Source of the DNA: Rhodospirillaceae bacterium
Lineage (GTDB): Bacteria > Pseudomonadota > Alphaproteobacteria > Rhodospirillales > JABHCV01
Direction: 5' to 3'
Length of the DNA: 64,000 nt
Assembly (NCBI GenBank): GCA_018662005.1
Contig: JABJHA010000008.1
Location: 1 to 64,000, forward strand
Shown: piece by piece, positions 53,466 to 63,452 of the stretch
How the letters are laid out: every line of letters starts with the position of its first letter
Numbering within the stretch: the stretch's first letter is position 1
Notes under the pieces: model-generated
Told to the model about the DNA's origin: nothing
Databases searched by the model: none
The model's input: the letters and a program-made list of their open reading frames with translations, nothing else
Program-made: the position numbers and the translations under genes

Positions 53466-54423
53466 AGTCGCCGGGCCCTTTGACGCCTTGATGAAATTTC
53501 AGTTTTTCCAAATATTCAAGGGGATCCTTTGGCGTCACCAGCGCGTCCTTGGGTGTGTTCAGCCAATCATACAAACGGGTCAGCAGGAAACGCATGGCGC
53601 TGCCCCGGGCCAACAGCGGCAGGGCGGCCAGTTCGGCGTCAGAAAAATCACGCTGCTTGCGATAGGCGGTCAGCAACCGCCGCGCCTTGGTCACGTTGAA
53701 GCTGCCATCGGCCTCGAAACACCAGGCGTTCAGACAAATGGCCACGTCATAGGCGAAGACATCATTACAGGCGAAATAAAAGTCGATCATCCCCGACAGC
53801 GCCCCGGACTTGAAAAATACGTTGTCGGGAAAAAGATCGGCGTGGATAACGCCCGCAGGCAAGACCGACCCGGAGTCAGGCCAATCGGCTTCCAGTTCGT
53901 CGAGTTCGCGGGTCAAAAGATCAGCAAGACCGGGCTTGACCTCGTCGGCGCGGGCCCCTGACGCCTGCAACAGGGAACGCCAGGAATCAACAGACAGGGC
54001 GTTAGGGCGTTTAATAGCAAAATCAGCCCCGGCCAAATGCAACCTGGCCATGGCGGCGCCGACACCGGCGCAGTGTTCAGGGGTGATCCGGCGCGGCCAC
54101 ATACCGTCCAAAAAGGTGATGATCGCGGCGTGACGATCACATAACTGCCCCAGGGCCTCGCCCTTGTTGTCTTCAAGCGGCGTTGGGCAGGCAATGCCCT
54201 TACCCGCCAGATGGGCCATCAGGCCGAGAAAGAACGGCAGGTCGTCCGGATTCACACGCTTTTCATAAAGCGTCAGAATGTACGAGCCGCTTGTCGTGTT
54301 GAGCAGGTAGTTGGAATTTTCCACCCCCTCGGCAATGCCCTTGCACGAGGTCACCTCGCCGATGCCATAAGCGGCAACGAAAGTGATTAATTCCTCGTCT
54401 GAGACCTCGGTATAAACGGCCAT
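53455..54423 (-). CDS. thrB: Homoserine kinase (ThrB, APH-fold type)
   Basis: A 322-residue homoserine kinase of the aminoglycoside phosphotransferase-like fold, making O-phosphohomoserine for ThrC. It begins [24 protein letters not shown], has [13 protein letters not shown] as nucleotide loop, catalytic [11 protein letters not shown], and the metal-binding [24 protein letters not shown]. Start at 54423 has GAGGG about 5 bp before the ATG and is preferred over 54465. It overlaps rnhA by 11 bp. Confidence 0.95.
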   Translation of the reverse strand: MAVYTEVSDEELITFVAAYGIGEVTSCKGIAEGVENSNYLLNTTSGSYILTLYEKRVNPDDLPFFLGLMAHLAGKGIACPTPLEDNKGEALGQLCDRHAAIITFLDGMWPRRITPEHCAGVGAAMARLHLAGADFAIKRPNALSVDSWRSLLQASGARADEVKPGLADLLTRELDELEADWPDSGSVLPAGVIHADLFPDNVFFKSGALSGMIDFYFACNDVFAYDVAICLNAWCFEADGSFNVTKARRLLTAYRKQRDFSDAELAALPLLARGSAMRFLLTRLYDWLNTPKDALVTPKDPLEYLEKLKFHQGVKGPGDYGL

Positions 54424-54534
54424 GGCACCCTCGTTAATCTCTGCACAGGCATTCTTTAGCACCACCGGCGGGCCAGCCGCAACGAAACAACATCTTGTCT
54501 CGAAGCGCCGGTAGCGCGATAGTCCTTTTCTGTT

Positions 54535-56256
54535 ATGCCCTTATTCCCTTTCATAGGCCTTCTGGCCATTCTCCTTGCCTTGCCGGTAAGCGACGCTGTT
54601 GCGGCGCGGGCCAGGGATGAACTGCCTGCTGTCACCTACAACCCGCTGGAACTTCCCAGCTTCAACGCCACAGTTCAAAGGGTGCAACGGGCACTCATCG
54701 AAGCCGGATACTACAAGGGCGAGGCTGACGGGGCCTTCAACGAACAAACCGACAAGGCCATCCGCACTTACCAACGCCGTGAAAGATTGCCGCAAACCGG
54801 CATTGCCGACGAAGCGTTGGCTATTCATATCGAGACCAGCGCCAAGGTTCAGTCGCTACTCAAGCAACTGCAACGCCAACGCTTGAGTAAAATGGACGAA
54901 GCCCGGGCGGCCCTGCTGGCAAGACCGGAAACCCGCGATCTGGTCACCGATCCCGACCAGCGTCAAAAGCGCGCGACGCCTGAGCGCGATCCGACAGAGT
55001 GTTTTGCTGATCCGGCCCCCAAATGCCTGCTCGACGAGGCATCCCAGAGCGCCATCGCCATTTTCAAGAATGAGCTTCGCGACTGGGCGCTTGGCGAAAT
55101 CCTTGTCGCCGAAGCCAAAGCCGGGCTGGTCGGCGAGGCGATGGATACGGTACGGCTGATTGGCGATCCGCGACTGGTCATGGTGGCGCTGCGTGACATT
55201 GCCACAGCCCAGGCCAGCGCCGGCAGGCCCGTCGAAGCGCTGGCCGCCGCCGAAATCATCCCCGATGCCGTCAAACGGCTGGAAGCGCTCGCCGCCATCG
55301 CTGCCATTCAGGCCAAAAAAAATGATCTAGAGGGAGCCCAGGAAACCGCCCAACTGCTGCTTGACGGACTTGTTGAAATTGATGACAGCCTGAAACGGGT
55401 TTCACTGGCAAGCGGCACGCTCAGCATTCTGACGCAAGCAGGCAAAACCAAAATCGCAGAAAGGGAACTCGATAAAATCAGGGAAATGGCCCGGGCGGAA
55501 GAAGACCCCACTCATCGCAGCGCCGCCTTGCGCCATCTGGCAAGCGCCCTTGCCGAATCCGGCAAGCCTGATCAAGCGCTGGCGATACTCAAGGATTTGC
55601 CTGACGTTTCCGAACGAACACCGGTGCTGGTTTCCGCCGCCGCGGCACAAGCCAGGGCCGGTCATGCCGAACAGGCGATTTTGACGGCCCAGACCATTAA
55701 AGCCGTTCGCTATCGCGCCGTTGTCCTGACCCGCATCGCCCTGGCCCAGAAAAAATCCGGCGACAGAGCCGGCGGTCGCAATACACTTGATGCAGCCCTG
55801 CAAGCGGCGTCGACAATCAAGCGTCCTTTTGCCAAAGCCTACGCTTATGAGCGCATCGCCCTGGCGTTGATGGAAATTGACGGATTAAAAGAAGGCCGCA
55901 ACTTCGATCAAGCTATAGATACCGCCATCTTGATCAGCGATGACAAATTACGGGCGCAAACCCTGTGGACACTGGCCACTGGCCAGCGCATGGCGGGGGA
56001 TGGCCCGGGGGCCGATGAAACCATGGCCCTGGCCGAAACCGCCACGGCGGAAATCAAAAGTCCGTTTACCCGGGTCTGGATGTTTTCGGAAATCGCCCTT
56101 AACCATTTGTCGGCAGACAGGGAACAGTCCGCCTGGGCCGCCTTTAATCGGGCATTGGGAATTGCAGAAGGTATTGACGGTGCCTGGGGGCGCGCGCGGG
56201 CCTTGGCGAGACTGGCCTCGACTTTAAGTGAACTGTCGGAATATGTGAAAAAATAA
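54535..56256 (+). CDS. Secreted peptidoglycan-binding-domain protein with TPR-like repeats
   Basis: A 573-residue exported protein. A signal peptide (MPLFPFIGLLAILLALPVSDAVA) is followed by a PG_binding_1 domain (about 45-100; VQRVQRALIEAGYYKGEADGAFNEQTDKAIRTYQRRERLPQTG), a short linker with two Cys (ECFADPAPKCLLDEA), and about 370 residues of helical repeats rich in ALA/ALAEAG (LVMVALRDIATAQASAGRPVEALAAAEII, ALRHLASALAESGKPDQAL). It should be periplasmic and scaffold-like; no catalytic domain is seen. It is divergent from thrB and followed after 59 bp by a lipoprotein gene. Confidence 0.8.
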   Translation: MPLFPFIGLLAILLALPVSDAVAARARDELPAVTYNPLELPSFNATVQRVQRALIEAGYYKGEADGAFNEQTDKAIRTYQRRERLPQTGIADEALAIHIETSAKVQSLLKQLQRQRLSKMDEARAALLARPETRDLVTDPDQRQKRATPERDPTECFADPAPKCLLDEASQSAIAIFKNELRDWALGEILVAEAKAGLVGEAMDTVRLIGDPRLVMVALRDIATAQASAGRPVEALAAAEIIPDAVKRLEALAAIAAIQAKKNDLEGAQETAQLLLDGLVEIDDSLKRVSLASGTLSILTQAGKTKIAERELDKIREMARAEEDPTHRSAALRHLASALAESGKPDQALAILKDLPDVSERTPVLVSAAAAQARAGHAEQAILTAQTIKAVRYRAVVLTRIALAQKKSGDRAGGRNTLDAALQAASTIKRPFAKAYAYERIALALMEIDGLKEGRNFDQAIDTAILISDDKLRAQTLWTLATGQRMAGDGPGADETMALAETATAEIKSPFTRVWMFSEIALNHLSADREQSAWAAFNRALGIAEGIDGAWGRARALARLASTLSELSEYVKK

Positions 56257-56315
56257 TGACACAGAGGGCAGCGGATATTAGGTTTTGGTTTCTAAAATTC
56301 TTTAGGGGAGCGGTA

Positions 56316-56885
56316 ATGAGAGTGACGACGGGCAAGCTAGCCAAACTGATCCGACCTGCCATACTGGCCGGTCTGCTGCTGTTGCCCGCCTGCACATATC
56401 TTCCCGGTTCCGAAAATGCGCCACCCTGCCCGCTGGTTTCAACACTGGGCGACGCCGAAATCATCACCCGCTATATCGACGGTCCGGGTCGCGATTTGGT
56501 CGATCTTGATTTCACCGGTCGGATCAGCAATTTGAGCGGTAAATGCTTTTATGAAATTGATGATGACACTGGCGAAGGTGTCGTTAGGGTCAAGATTAAT
56601 ACTGAATTCAAAATGGAACGCGGCGCCGGCAACAAAACCCGCGAAGCGGCTTTTGAATATTTTGTCTCGTTGCTTGATGGCGATGGTAACGTTCTCGACA
56701 AACTGAGCTTCCCGTTCACGGCGAAATACTGGAAAAATCGCTACGTCGTGACCGAAAGGGACGCCCCGGTCGAGCTTTCCATTCCCTTGACAGGTGGCCT
56801 CACCGGGGATGATTTTTCCATCTATGTGGGCTTCCAGTTAAACCGCGAGGAACTTGATTTCAATCGCGGCAACATCGTGCAGTAA
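56316..56885 (+). CDS. Lipoprotein of unknown function
   Basis: A 189-residue protein with basic n-region, hydrophobic core and lipobox LLLLPACTYLPG, so it is a predicted lipoprotein with Cys26 lipidated. The mature part is beta-rich (DFTGRISNLSGKCFYEIDDDTGEGVVRVKINTEFKME and FSIYVGFQLNREELDF) and not assigned to a family. ATG 56316 has GGGAG 5 bp upstream and is chosen over the frame opening at 56256. It may be co-transcribed with the preceding gene. Confidence 0.78.
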   Translation: MRVTTGKLAKLIRPAILAGLLLLPACTYLPGSENAPPCPLVSTLGDAEIITRYIDGPGRDLVDLDFTGRISNLSGKCFYEIDDDTGEGVVRVKINTEFKMERGAGNKTREAAFEYFVSLLDGDGNVLDKLSFPFTAKYWKNRYVVTERDAPVELSIPLTGGLTGDDFSIYVGFQLNREELDFNRGNIVQ

Positions 56886-56961
56886 CAATCTGACATTTCG
56901 CGCTGTTGACCTGACGGACGGAAACGCTAAACTGACTGAAAGATTACTCAACTAGACCTCT

Positions 56962-57198
56962 ACGGGAGAGATCGTTTGCTCCAAGCACTGGCAAGGTGCA
57001 AGACGACGAGTGAACGACGCCGAAGGAGCAACCGCCCCGGAAACTCTCAGGCCCCCGGACCGTAGTGGAATGAGTCTCTGGAAAGCAGATCTTTGATACC
57101 AAGGCTTTGAAGATCTCACCGAAGATGTAACCTGGTCATCGAATCCGTCCGAGAACGGGATCAGGGAATCTTTCAGGTTCAAAGACAGAGGGGGCACC
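56962..57198 (+). ncRNA. Tandem glycine riboswitch upstream of gcvT
   Basis: Two glycine aptamers in series. The first (about 56962-57065) has ACGGGAGAG, CCGAAGGAGCAA and the conserved CCGGAAACTCTCAGGCCCCCGGACCG-type core in two pieces. The second (about 57072-57198) starts GAGTCTCTGGAAAG and has CACCGAAGATGTAA followed by AATCTTTCAGGTTCAAAGACAGAGGGGGCAC. The layout matches the Rfam glycine class, with the linker TAGTGGAATG between. It is 59 bp upstream of gcvT and should turn on expression when glycine is high. The whole intergenic stretch 56886-57256 holds little else. Confidence 0.93.
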
Positions 57199-57256
57199 AT
57201 TAAGCGGTCGTGGTTTATCGACCGGGTGCGCCCTGAATTTACTGTTGGAGAACCAA

Positions 57257-58369
57257 ATGACCGACCAATCACAAGAATTGAAAAAGACACCGCTGGATGC
57301 CCTGCACAGGGAACTGGGCGCTAAAATGGTGCCTTTCGCTGGATACGATATGCCCGTCCAATACAGTGCCGGGATTCTTAGCGAACATCTGCACACCCGC
57401 GAACAGGCTTCCCTTTTCGACGTCTCGCACATGGGCCAGGCGGCTATCCGGGGCGAGGACCCCGTCGCCGCCCTCGAAACGCTGGTGCCGGGCGACCTTG
57501 CCGCTTTAAGCGACGGGCAGATGCGCTACACCATGTTCACCAATGATCAGGGCGGCATCCTTGACGACCTGATGGTGACCCGGCGCGGCGATCATCTGTT
57601 TCTGATCGTCAATGCCGCCTGCAAGGATCAGGACTACGCTCTTATGGAAGCGGGTTTACCCGCGGGCAACACCCTTGAGGTCATCGAAGGCCAGGCCCTG
57701 CTCGCCTTGCAAGGACCTAAGGCTGCCGCGGTTCTGGGACGCCTTGCCCCGGCCGTGCGGCTGATGGATTTCATGACCTCTGAACCGATCAGCATTGGCG
57801 ATATCCACTGCATTATTTCGCGTTCCGGCTACAGCGGCGAAGACGGTTATGAGATTTCGCTACCGGCAGAAGACGCCGAGCGCCTGGCCCGTTTGCTGCT
57901 CGATGAGCCAGAAGCCAGGGTCGCCGGTCTGGGGGCCCGCGACTCGCTCAGGCTGGAAGCCGGGCTTTGTCTTTACGGAAACGACATCGACGAGACGACA
58001 ACCCCTATCCAGGCCGGATTGATCTGGACCATTTCCAAGCGTCGCCGGGCCGAGGGCGGTTTTCCTGGGGCCGCTGTCATTCAGGGCGAAATAGAAAACG
58101 GCGCGCCAAGAAAACGCGTCGGCATCAAGCCCGAAGGCAAGGCGCCAGCCCGGGCGCACACAGAAATCACTGACAAAGACGGCACTGTTATTGGCGAAAT
58201 CACCAGCGGCGGCTTTGGCCCCAGTGTTAACGGTCCCGTCGCCATGGGCTACGTGAAGACGGAATTCGCAAAGGTTGATACGGCCCTCGATCTGATGGTT
58301 CGTGGCAAAGCGCAACCGGCACAGGTTTTCAAACTACCATTTAGCGAACATCGATATTACAAAGGTTGA
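57257..58369 (+). CDS. gcvT: Aminomethyltransferase (glycine cleavage T protein)
   Basis: A 370-residue GcvT that transfers the aminomethyl unit from the H-protein lipoyl arm to tetrahydrofolate, releasing ammonia. It has TPLDALHRELGAKMVPFAGYDMPVQY, REQASLFDVSHMGQ, SRSGYSGEDGYEIS and GARDSLRLEAGLCLYGNDI typical of the family. ATG 57257 has GGAG 7 bp upstream. First gene after the glycine riboswitch; gcvH follows by 22 bp. A GcvT-like domain also occurs at 10088 in the dimethylglycine dehydrogenase-like protein. Confidence 0.96.
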   Translation: MTDQSQELKKTPLDALHRELGAKMVPFAGYDMPVQYSAGILSEHLHTREQASLFDVSHMGQAAIRGEDPVAALETLVPGDLAALSDGQMRYTMFTNDQGGILDDLMVTRRGDHLFLIVNAACKDQDYALMEAGLPAGNTLEVIEGQALLALQGPKAAAVLGRLAPAVRLMDFMTSEPISIGDIHCIISRSGYSGEDGYEISLPAEDAERLARLLLDEPEARVAGLGARDSLRLEAGLCLYGNDIDETTTPIQAGLIWTISKRRRAEGGFPGAAVIQGEIENGAPRKRVGIKPEGKAPARAHTEITDKDGTVIGEITSGGFGPSVNGPVAMGYVKTEFAKVDTALDLMVRGKAQPAQVFKLPFSEHRYYKG

Positions 58370-58391
58370 TAGCAAAAAAAGGATAAGACCC

Positions 58392-58766
58392 ATGAGCATG
58401 AAATTTACCAAAGATCACGAGTGGATCAACGTCGATGGCGACACCGCGACCATCGGCATTACCAGCTACGCCCAGGAACAACTGGGTGATGTTGTGTTCG
58501 TTGAAATCCCCGATGCGGGTAAGGATGTCGATCAGGGTGATGACGCCGGCGTCGTCGAATCGGTCAAGGCGGCCAGTGAAATTTTCGCCCCGATCAGTGG
58601 TCAGATAACCGAAGGTAACGCCGTTCTTGAAGATGCCCCGGCGACCATCAACGCCGATGCCGAAGGCGATGGCTGGATTTTCAAGATGACCATCAGCGAT
58701 GCCTCACAGCTTGATGACCTGATGGACGCCGACGCTTACAAAACTCACCTCGCCGAGTTGGAATAA
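58392..58766 (+). CDS. gcvH: Glycine cleavage H protein
   Basis: A 124-residue lipoyl-carrier. The lipoylated Lys is K59 in [16 protein letters not shown]-terminus [37 protein letters not shown] and C-terminus [25 protein letters not shown] are canonical. AAGGA lies 8 bp upstream of ATG 58392; the frame opening at 58302 overlaps gcvT and is not used. It shuttles the aminomethyl group between P and T proteins. Confidence 0.97.
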   Translation: MSMKFTKDHEWINVDGDTATIGITSYAQEQLGDVVFVEIPDAGKDVDQGDDAGVVESVKAASEIFAPISGQITEGNAVLEDAPATINADAEGDGWIFKMTISDASQLDDLMDADAYKTHLAELE

Positions 58767-58780
58767 GGTTTAGCAATACC

Positions 58781-60124
58781 ATGCGCTATCTACCGCTCAC
58801 CGATGCCGACAGGAGCCAGATGCTGGCTGCAACCGGGTCGAAATCCATGGAGGACATCTACTGTGATGTCCCGGCCGAAGCCTTGCTCGCCAAGACCATT
58901 GATCTGCCCCCCCATCAGGGCGAAATGGAAGTCGAGCGGGCTATTTCGGCAATGGCGGCAAAAAACCTGAATACCGCAGAAGCCCCTTCGTTCCTGGGTG
59001 GCGGGGCTTATCGTCATCACGTTCCGGCCACTGTCGATGCCATGATCCAGCGTGGTGAGTTTCTGACTGCCTATACGCCGTACCAGCCGGAGGTATCCCA
59101 GGGCACCTTGCAATACCTGTTTGAATTCCAGACCCAGGTCGCCTTGATGACCGGAATGGAAGTCGCCAACGCCTCCATGTACGACGGGGCGACTGCCTGT
59201 GCCGAAGCGGTGTCGATGGCTGGGCGGGTCAGCAAACGTAAAGGAGCCGTCGTCTCGGGCGGTCTGCATCCCCATTACCGTGATACCACCAGCACCATTT
59301 CCGGTATTCACGGCATGGACATCAATCTGGCCGAAGCAAATTACACCGGCGATGAAGACCTGATCTCCCTGATTGATGACGACACTGCCTGTGTGGTTGT
59401 CCAGAACCCGGATTTCTTCGGCCATGTCAGCGACTTAAATCCCTTGGCAACAGCCTGTCATGAAGCCGGTGCCCTGCTAATTGCCGTGGTTACCGAAGTC
59501 GTTTCCATGGGCGCTATCACCTCCCCCGGTGCCATGGGGGCGGACATTGTCGCCGCCGAAGGCCAATCCATCGGCAACGCCCTCAATTACGGGGGGCCGA
59601 CAGTCGGCCTGCTCGCCGTTCACAACAAGCACCTGCGCCAGATGCCGGGCCGCGTTTGCGGTCAAACCACCGATACGGATGGCAAACGAGGTTTCGTGCT
59701 GACGCTGTCGACCCGTGAACAGCACATTCGCCGCGAGAAGGCGACGTCAAACATTTGTACCAATTCGGGCCTGTGCGCCCTGGCCTTCACCGTTCACATG
59801 ACGCTGCTGGGCGAGACCGGGTTCGCCCGTCTGGCCCAACTGAACCACGCAAGCGCCGTGACATTGGCCGACAAGCTGTCGGGCATCGCGGGGGTCCAAG
59901 TAATCAACGAGACCTTCTTCAACGAATTCACCCTCAGGCTTTCTGGGCCTGCCGCTGCGGCGGTTGAAGCGATGGCGGCAAAAGGGGTACTGGGCGGCAT
60001 TCCCGTTTCGCGCCTGTATCCGGATAATCCTGATATGGAAAACCTGTTGCTTGTCGCCGCCACCGAAGTCACCACCGGGGACGACATGGACGCCCTGGTC
60101 TCTGCATTAAGCGAGGTGCTGTAA
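58781..60124 (+). CDS. gcvPA: Glycine dehydrogenase (decarboxylating) subunit 1
   Basis: A 447-residue N-terminal half of the P protein. Two-subunit P proteins (GcvPA/GcvPB) occur in many bacteria in place of one 950-residue chain. It starts [19 protein letters not shown] and has the [48 protein letters not shown] block. It forms a heterotetramer with GcvPB; the PLP Lys is in the other subunit. Overlaps gcvPB by one base (TAATG), indicating coupled translation for equal subunit supply. Confidence 0.96.
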   Translation: MRYLPLTDADRSQMLAATGSKSMEDIYCDVPAEALLAKTIDLPPHQGEMEVERAISAMAAKNLNTAEAPSFLGGGAYRHHVPATVDAMIQRGEFLTAYTPYQPEVSQGTLQYLFEFQTQVALMTGMEVANASMYDGATACAEAVSMAGRVSKRKGAVVSGGLHPHYRDTTSTISGIHGMDINLAEANYTGDEDLISLIDDDTACVVVQNPDFFGHVSDLNPLATACHEAGALLIAVVTEVVSMGAITSPGAMGADIVAAEGQSIGNALNYGGPTVGLLAVHNKHLRQMPGRVCGQTTDTDGKRGFVLTLSTREQHIRREKATSNICTNSGLCALAFTVHMTLLGETGFARLAQLNHASAVTLADKLSGIAGVQVINETFFNEFTLRLSGPAAAAVEAMAAKGVLGGIPVSRLYPDNPDMENLLLVAATEVTTGDDMDALVSALSEVL

Positions 60125-61641
60125 TGGCTGATACACTTGGGACCATCACCGGCAACCGTGGCCTGCATATAGAAGAACCACTGATTTTCGAGCAGAACTC
60201 GAAAGGTCGTCTAGGTGTCGATCTTGCTGAAGCGCCGCAAGTGGAAAACCGTCTTGGCGGGCTGGAACGCAAAGACCCTGTCGGTCTTCCCGATTTGTCC
60301 GAGCCGCAAACCGTGCGTCATTACACCCGCATCAGCCAGAAGAATTACGGCATCGACTCCGGATTTTATCCGTTGGGTTCGTGCACCATGAAACACAATC
60401 CCCGCCTGAACGAGAAAATGGCCCGTCTGCCGGGCTTTGCCTCATTACATCCCTTGCAACCGGTTTCAACGACGCAAGGCGCGCTTGAGGTGATTGACGC
60501 CTGTGCCCATTGGCTGAAAGTGATTTGCGGGATGCCCGCCGTCACCATGTCTCCGGCGGCAGGGGCGCAAGGCGAACTGTGCGGCATGATGGCGATCCGC
60601 GCCGCCCTTGAAGACCGCGGTGACGTTCGCAAACGGGTGCTGGTTCCCGAATCCGCCCACGGCACCAACCCGGCGACGGCGGCGGCCTGCGGTTACGCTG
60701 TCGATACCATTCCCGCCAACGAGCGCGGGCGTGTTGATTTTGACGCCTTCATGGCCAAGCTCGACACCGATGTCGCCGGTATCATGCTGACCAACCCCAA
60801 CACCTGCGGCCTGTTTGAAAATGACATCATCAAAATCGCCGATGCCATCCATGATGCCGGTGCTTTCTTTTACTGCGACGGGGCTAATCTGAACGCCATC
60901 ATGGGCCGGGTCCGTCCCGGCGACCTTGGCATCGATTGTATGCACATCAACCTGCACAAGACATTCTCCACCCCCCACGGTGGCGGCGGTCCCGGTGCCG
61001 GTCCGGTGGTCCTGTCCGAAGCGCTGGCCGACTACGCCCCCCTGCCCTTCGTCACCCACGGCGAGGATGGTTTCGGGCTGGTTGAGCACAAGACCGGCGA
61101 AGGCGCCAAGGCATTTGGCAGGCTCAAGGGTTTCCATGGCCAGATGGGTATGTTCATCCGCTCGCTGGCCTTCATGATGAGCCATGGTGGTGACGGCATC
61201 AGGCAAGCCAGCGCCGACGCCGTGCTTAACGCCAACTACCTGCTTGCCCAGTTGAAGGACACCTTGAGCCCGTCCTTCGACGGACCGTGTATGCACGAAG
61301 CCCTGTTCGACGACTCATTCCTGAAAGACACCGATGTCTCCACCCTTGATTTCGCCAAGGCGATGATCGATGAAGGCTTCCACCCGATGACCATGTACTT
61401 CCCGCTGGTTGTCCACGGAGCGTTGTTGATGGAACCGACAGAGTCCGAAAGCAAGGAGACCCTGGATCAGTACATTGATGCCTTAAAAGGACTGACCGCC
61501 AGGGCTAAGGCGGGCAACGCCACTTACTTCCACGACGCGCCCAGGCTGACGCCGCGGCGCAGGTTGGATGAAACTTCGGCCGCCAGGAACCCGATTCTGC
61601 GCTGGCGTCCGCCGGTGGATGAGGCCGAAGCGGCGCAGTAG
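60124..61641 (+). CDS. gcvPB: Glycine dehydrogenase (decarboxylating) subunit 2
   Basis: A 505-residue C-terminal half of the P protein bearing the PLP Lys in MHINLHKTFSTPHGGGGPGAGP. SCTMKHNPRLNEKMARLPGF, PESAHGTNPATAAACGY and the NPNTCGLFE segment are typical. With GcvPA it decarboxylates glycine and loads the aminomethyl group onto GcvH. The lipoamide dehydrogenase (L protein) gene is not in the window. Last gene of the riboswitch-controlled gcvT-H-PA-PB unit; the convergent aminotransferase gene ends 3 bp away. Confidence 0.96.
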   Translation: MADTLGTITGNRGLHIEEPLIFEQNSKGRLGVDLAEAPQVENRLGGLERKDPVGLPDLSEPQTVRHYTRISQKNYGIDSGFYPLGSCTMKHNPRLNEKMARLPGFASLHPLQPVSTTQGALEVIDACAHWLKVICGMPAVTMSPAAGAQGELCGMMAIRAALEDRGDVRKRVLVPESAHGTNPATAAACGYAVDTIPANERGRVDFDAFMAKLDTDVAGIMLTNPNTCGLFENDIIKIADAIHDAGAFFYCDGANLNAIMGRVRPGDLGIDCMHINLHKTFSTPHGGGGPGAGPVVLSEALADYAPLPFVTHGEDGFGLVEHKTGEGAKAFGRLKGFHGQMGMFIRSLAFMMSHGGDGIRQASADAVLNANYLLAQLKDTLSPSFDGPCMHEALFDDSFLKDTDVSTLDFAKAMIDEGFHPMTMYFPLVVHGALLMEPTESESKETLDQYIDALKGLTARAKAGNATYFHDAPRLTPRRRLDETSAARNPILRWRPPVDEAEAAQ

Positions 61642-61644
61642 CTA

Positions 61645-62934
61645 TTAAGCGATTGCAGCGTCCAGGGCTTCCAGATAGGCGTCGACGGCGGCAGCGTCGT
61701 GGGCCAGGGAAACGTAAATTTTAGTCAGCATGGGATTGATGAAAATACCCAGCCGGACCAGTTCCAGGTCAATCTCCCGACGCCGCTTACGGTCACCAGT
61801 GGTCTCGCTTTGCATGTCGACAACGGCGATATCGGTCAGTTGAAACTGGGCCAGCGGCCCTTGCCCGTATACCTGGGCGGCAATTCCCCGTTTGGCGAAA
61901 GTGGCGGCGATGCCGTCTCTCAGGCGTGCCCCCATGGCGAACAGGTGTTCATACGCGCCCGGCGCGCCCAGCACATCCAGAACCGCATGGGCCGCAGCCG
62001 ATGTTACCGGCCCGCCGCCGGTGGTTGATGCCGCCCACACATAGCGATCGGTTTCGTGTCGATCCTCGCGGACCTCATCCATGACATCGGCGCGACCGCC
62101 AAGGGCGGCGATGGGGAAGCCGCCTCCCAGCGCCTTGCCGTAAGCCAGCAAGTCCGGGGTGACGCCGTAGTAGGCGCAGGCGCCGCCCAAGTCCAATCGA
62201 AACCCGGACACCACCTCGTCGAAAATCAACAATACGCCGTGGCGTTCTGTTATTTGACGCAAGCCGGTCATAAATTCCTGGGTCGCCAGCACCGAACGCT
62301 GAACCGGGTCGATGATGACGGCGGCCAGATCATCCGCATTGTCGGCAATCAGTTGTTCTGCCGCGCCCAGATCATTATAGGGTGACACCAGAAGGTCCAT
62401 GACGGCGCTGGCGCCGCCTGTGCCGGTTGCTTCGGCGGCAGGCAGGCCGCCTTTACGGGACCAGAAAAAATTGGCCACGCCCTCGACGTGTGAGCCATGA
62501 AAAGCGCCCTCAAATTTCAGAATCTTGGATTTTCCGGTCGCCCCGCGGGCAATGCGGATACAGGTCATGGTCGCTTCGGTGCCGGTTGAAACGAAGCGCA
62601 TACGCTCAAGACACGGCGAAATTTCAGCCAGCCGTTCGGCAAGTTCGACCAGTGGCGTGCTCATGGCGGCAAAATTGATGCCCAGGGCGGCCTGGCGGGC
62701 GACCGCTTCGACAACCTGCGGGTGGCCATGGCCGATCAGGGCCGAGCCCCAGGCCATGGTGTAGTCAAAATACTCGCGGCCCTCAGAATCCCAGATCCGG
62801 CAACCCTGACCGTTCTTGAAGACCCGCACCAGATCATTTGGCAAGTCGTATTCGCCGTTTGATCCGGCCGGGAAAAGCCTCTTCGCCCGTTCGGCCCAGT
62901 CAGATTGAGGGGGGTTTTTGTTAGCCGCTTCCAT
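61645..62934 (-). CDS. Class III aminotransferase, glutamate-1-semialdehyde aminomutase-like
   Basis: A 429-residue PLP enzyme resembling glutamate-1-semialdehyde 2,1-aminomutase: RAKRLFPAGSNGEYDLPND at the N-terminus, FDYTMAWGSALIGHGHP, VSTGTEATMTCIRIARGATGKSKILKFEGAFHG, the PLP Asp in LLIFDEVVSGFRL, and Lys in LLAYGKALGGGFPIAALGG. The usual HemL N-terminal and GGxxNxP details differ, and no hem gene is near. It may be an amine transaminase or aminomutase of another pathway. Alone on the minus strand, convergent with gcvPB. Confidence 0.8.
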   Translation of the reverse strand: MEAANKNPPQSDWAERAKRLFPAGSNGEYDLPNDLVRVFKNGQGCRIWDSEGREYFDYTMAWGSALIGHGHPQVVEAVARQAALGINFAAMSTPLVELAERLAEISPCLERMRFVSTGTEATMTCIRIARGATGKSKILKFEGAFHGSHVEGVANFFWSRKGGLPAAEATGTGGASAVMDLLVSPYNDLGAAEQLIADNADDLAAVIIDPVQRSVLATQEFMTGLRQITERHGVLLIFDEVVSGFRLDLGGACAYYGVTPDLLAYGKALGGGFPIAALGGRADVMDEVREDRHETDRYVWAASTTGGGPVTSAAAHAVLDVLGAPGAYEHLFAMGARLRDGIAATFAKRGIAAQVYGQGPLAQFQLTDIAVVDMQSETTGDRKRRREIDLELVRLGIFINPMLTKIYVSLAHDAAAVDAYLEALDAAIA

Positions 62935-63022
62935 TGTCCACTCCCATCCTTGCCGTCACGTTAGCCGCGCCCGGTCTTCGTAGGCGGAGTAGCAATTACG
63001 GCACCGGGATATAAAAAGCCCC

Positions 63023-63394
63023 TTAAATATACCCGCCTTCATCGTTGCCGGGAAATTCTTCTTCATCTTCTTCGCTGCCGAACAGGGTTTCGACATAAGC
63101 AAATTCCTTGCGCAGACCGCGCCTGGCGAGCAGTTTTTGCTGCGCCGGTTCGGGCAGGTCGGTGAAGCGGAAGGTGCCTTTTTCGATCAGTAAGTCGATC
63201 AAATCTTCGAGAACACGGGCAAGGCCCAGATCGGATTCAATCATATCCTTCTTGGCGGCGGCGTCCGTATCGCCATCGTAGAGGAAGTCGATCAATTGCG
63301 GATCATTGGAATTGACCTCGTCCAGACCCGGTATTTCAGCCGACGAATAAACGGCAATAATTTTTCCGGTGTCGTCGCGTTTGACGAAAGGCAT
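63023..63394 (-). CDS. Conserved hypothetical protein
   Basis: A 123-residue cytoplasmic acidic protein beginning MPFVKRDDTGKIIAVYSSAEIPG and ending EDEEEFPGNDEGGYI. The middle helix DLGLARVLEDLIDLLIEKGTFRFTDLPEPAQQKLLARRGLRKEF is the most conserved-looking part. From memory, databases label similar proteins tryptophan synthase subunit beta-like, but no catalytic motif of TrpB is present, so that name should not be taken as function. GGGGA lies 8 bp upstream of ATG 63394. It is preceded by the hydroquinone reductase gene on the same strand, 58 bp away. Confidence 0.7.
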   Translation of the reverse strand: MPFVKRDDTGKIIAVYSSAEIPGLDEVNSNDPQLIDFLYDGDTDAAAKKDMIESDLGLARVLEDLIDLLIEKGTFRFTDLPEPAQQKLLARRGLRKEFAYVETLFGSEEDEEEFPGNDEGGYI

Positions 63395-63452
63395 TGATAA
63401 ATTCCCCGCTAATTTCACTTGCAACCAAGTGTAACGTCCGGGGGCGTACCTG

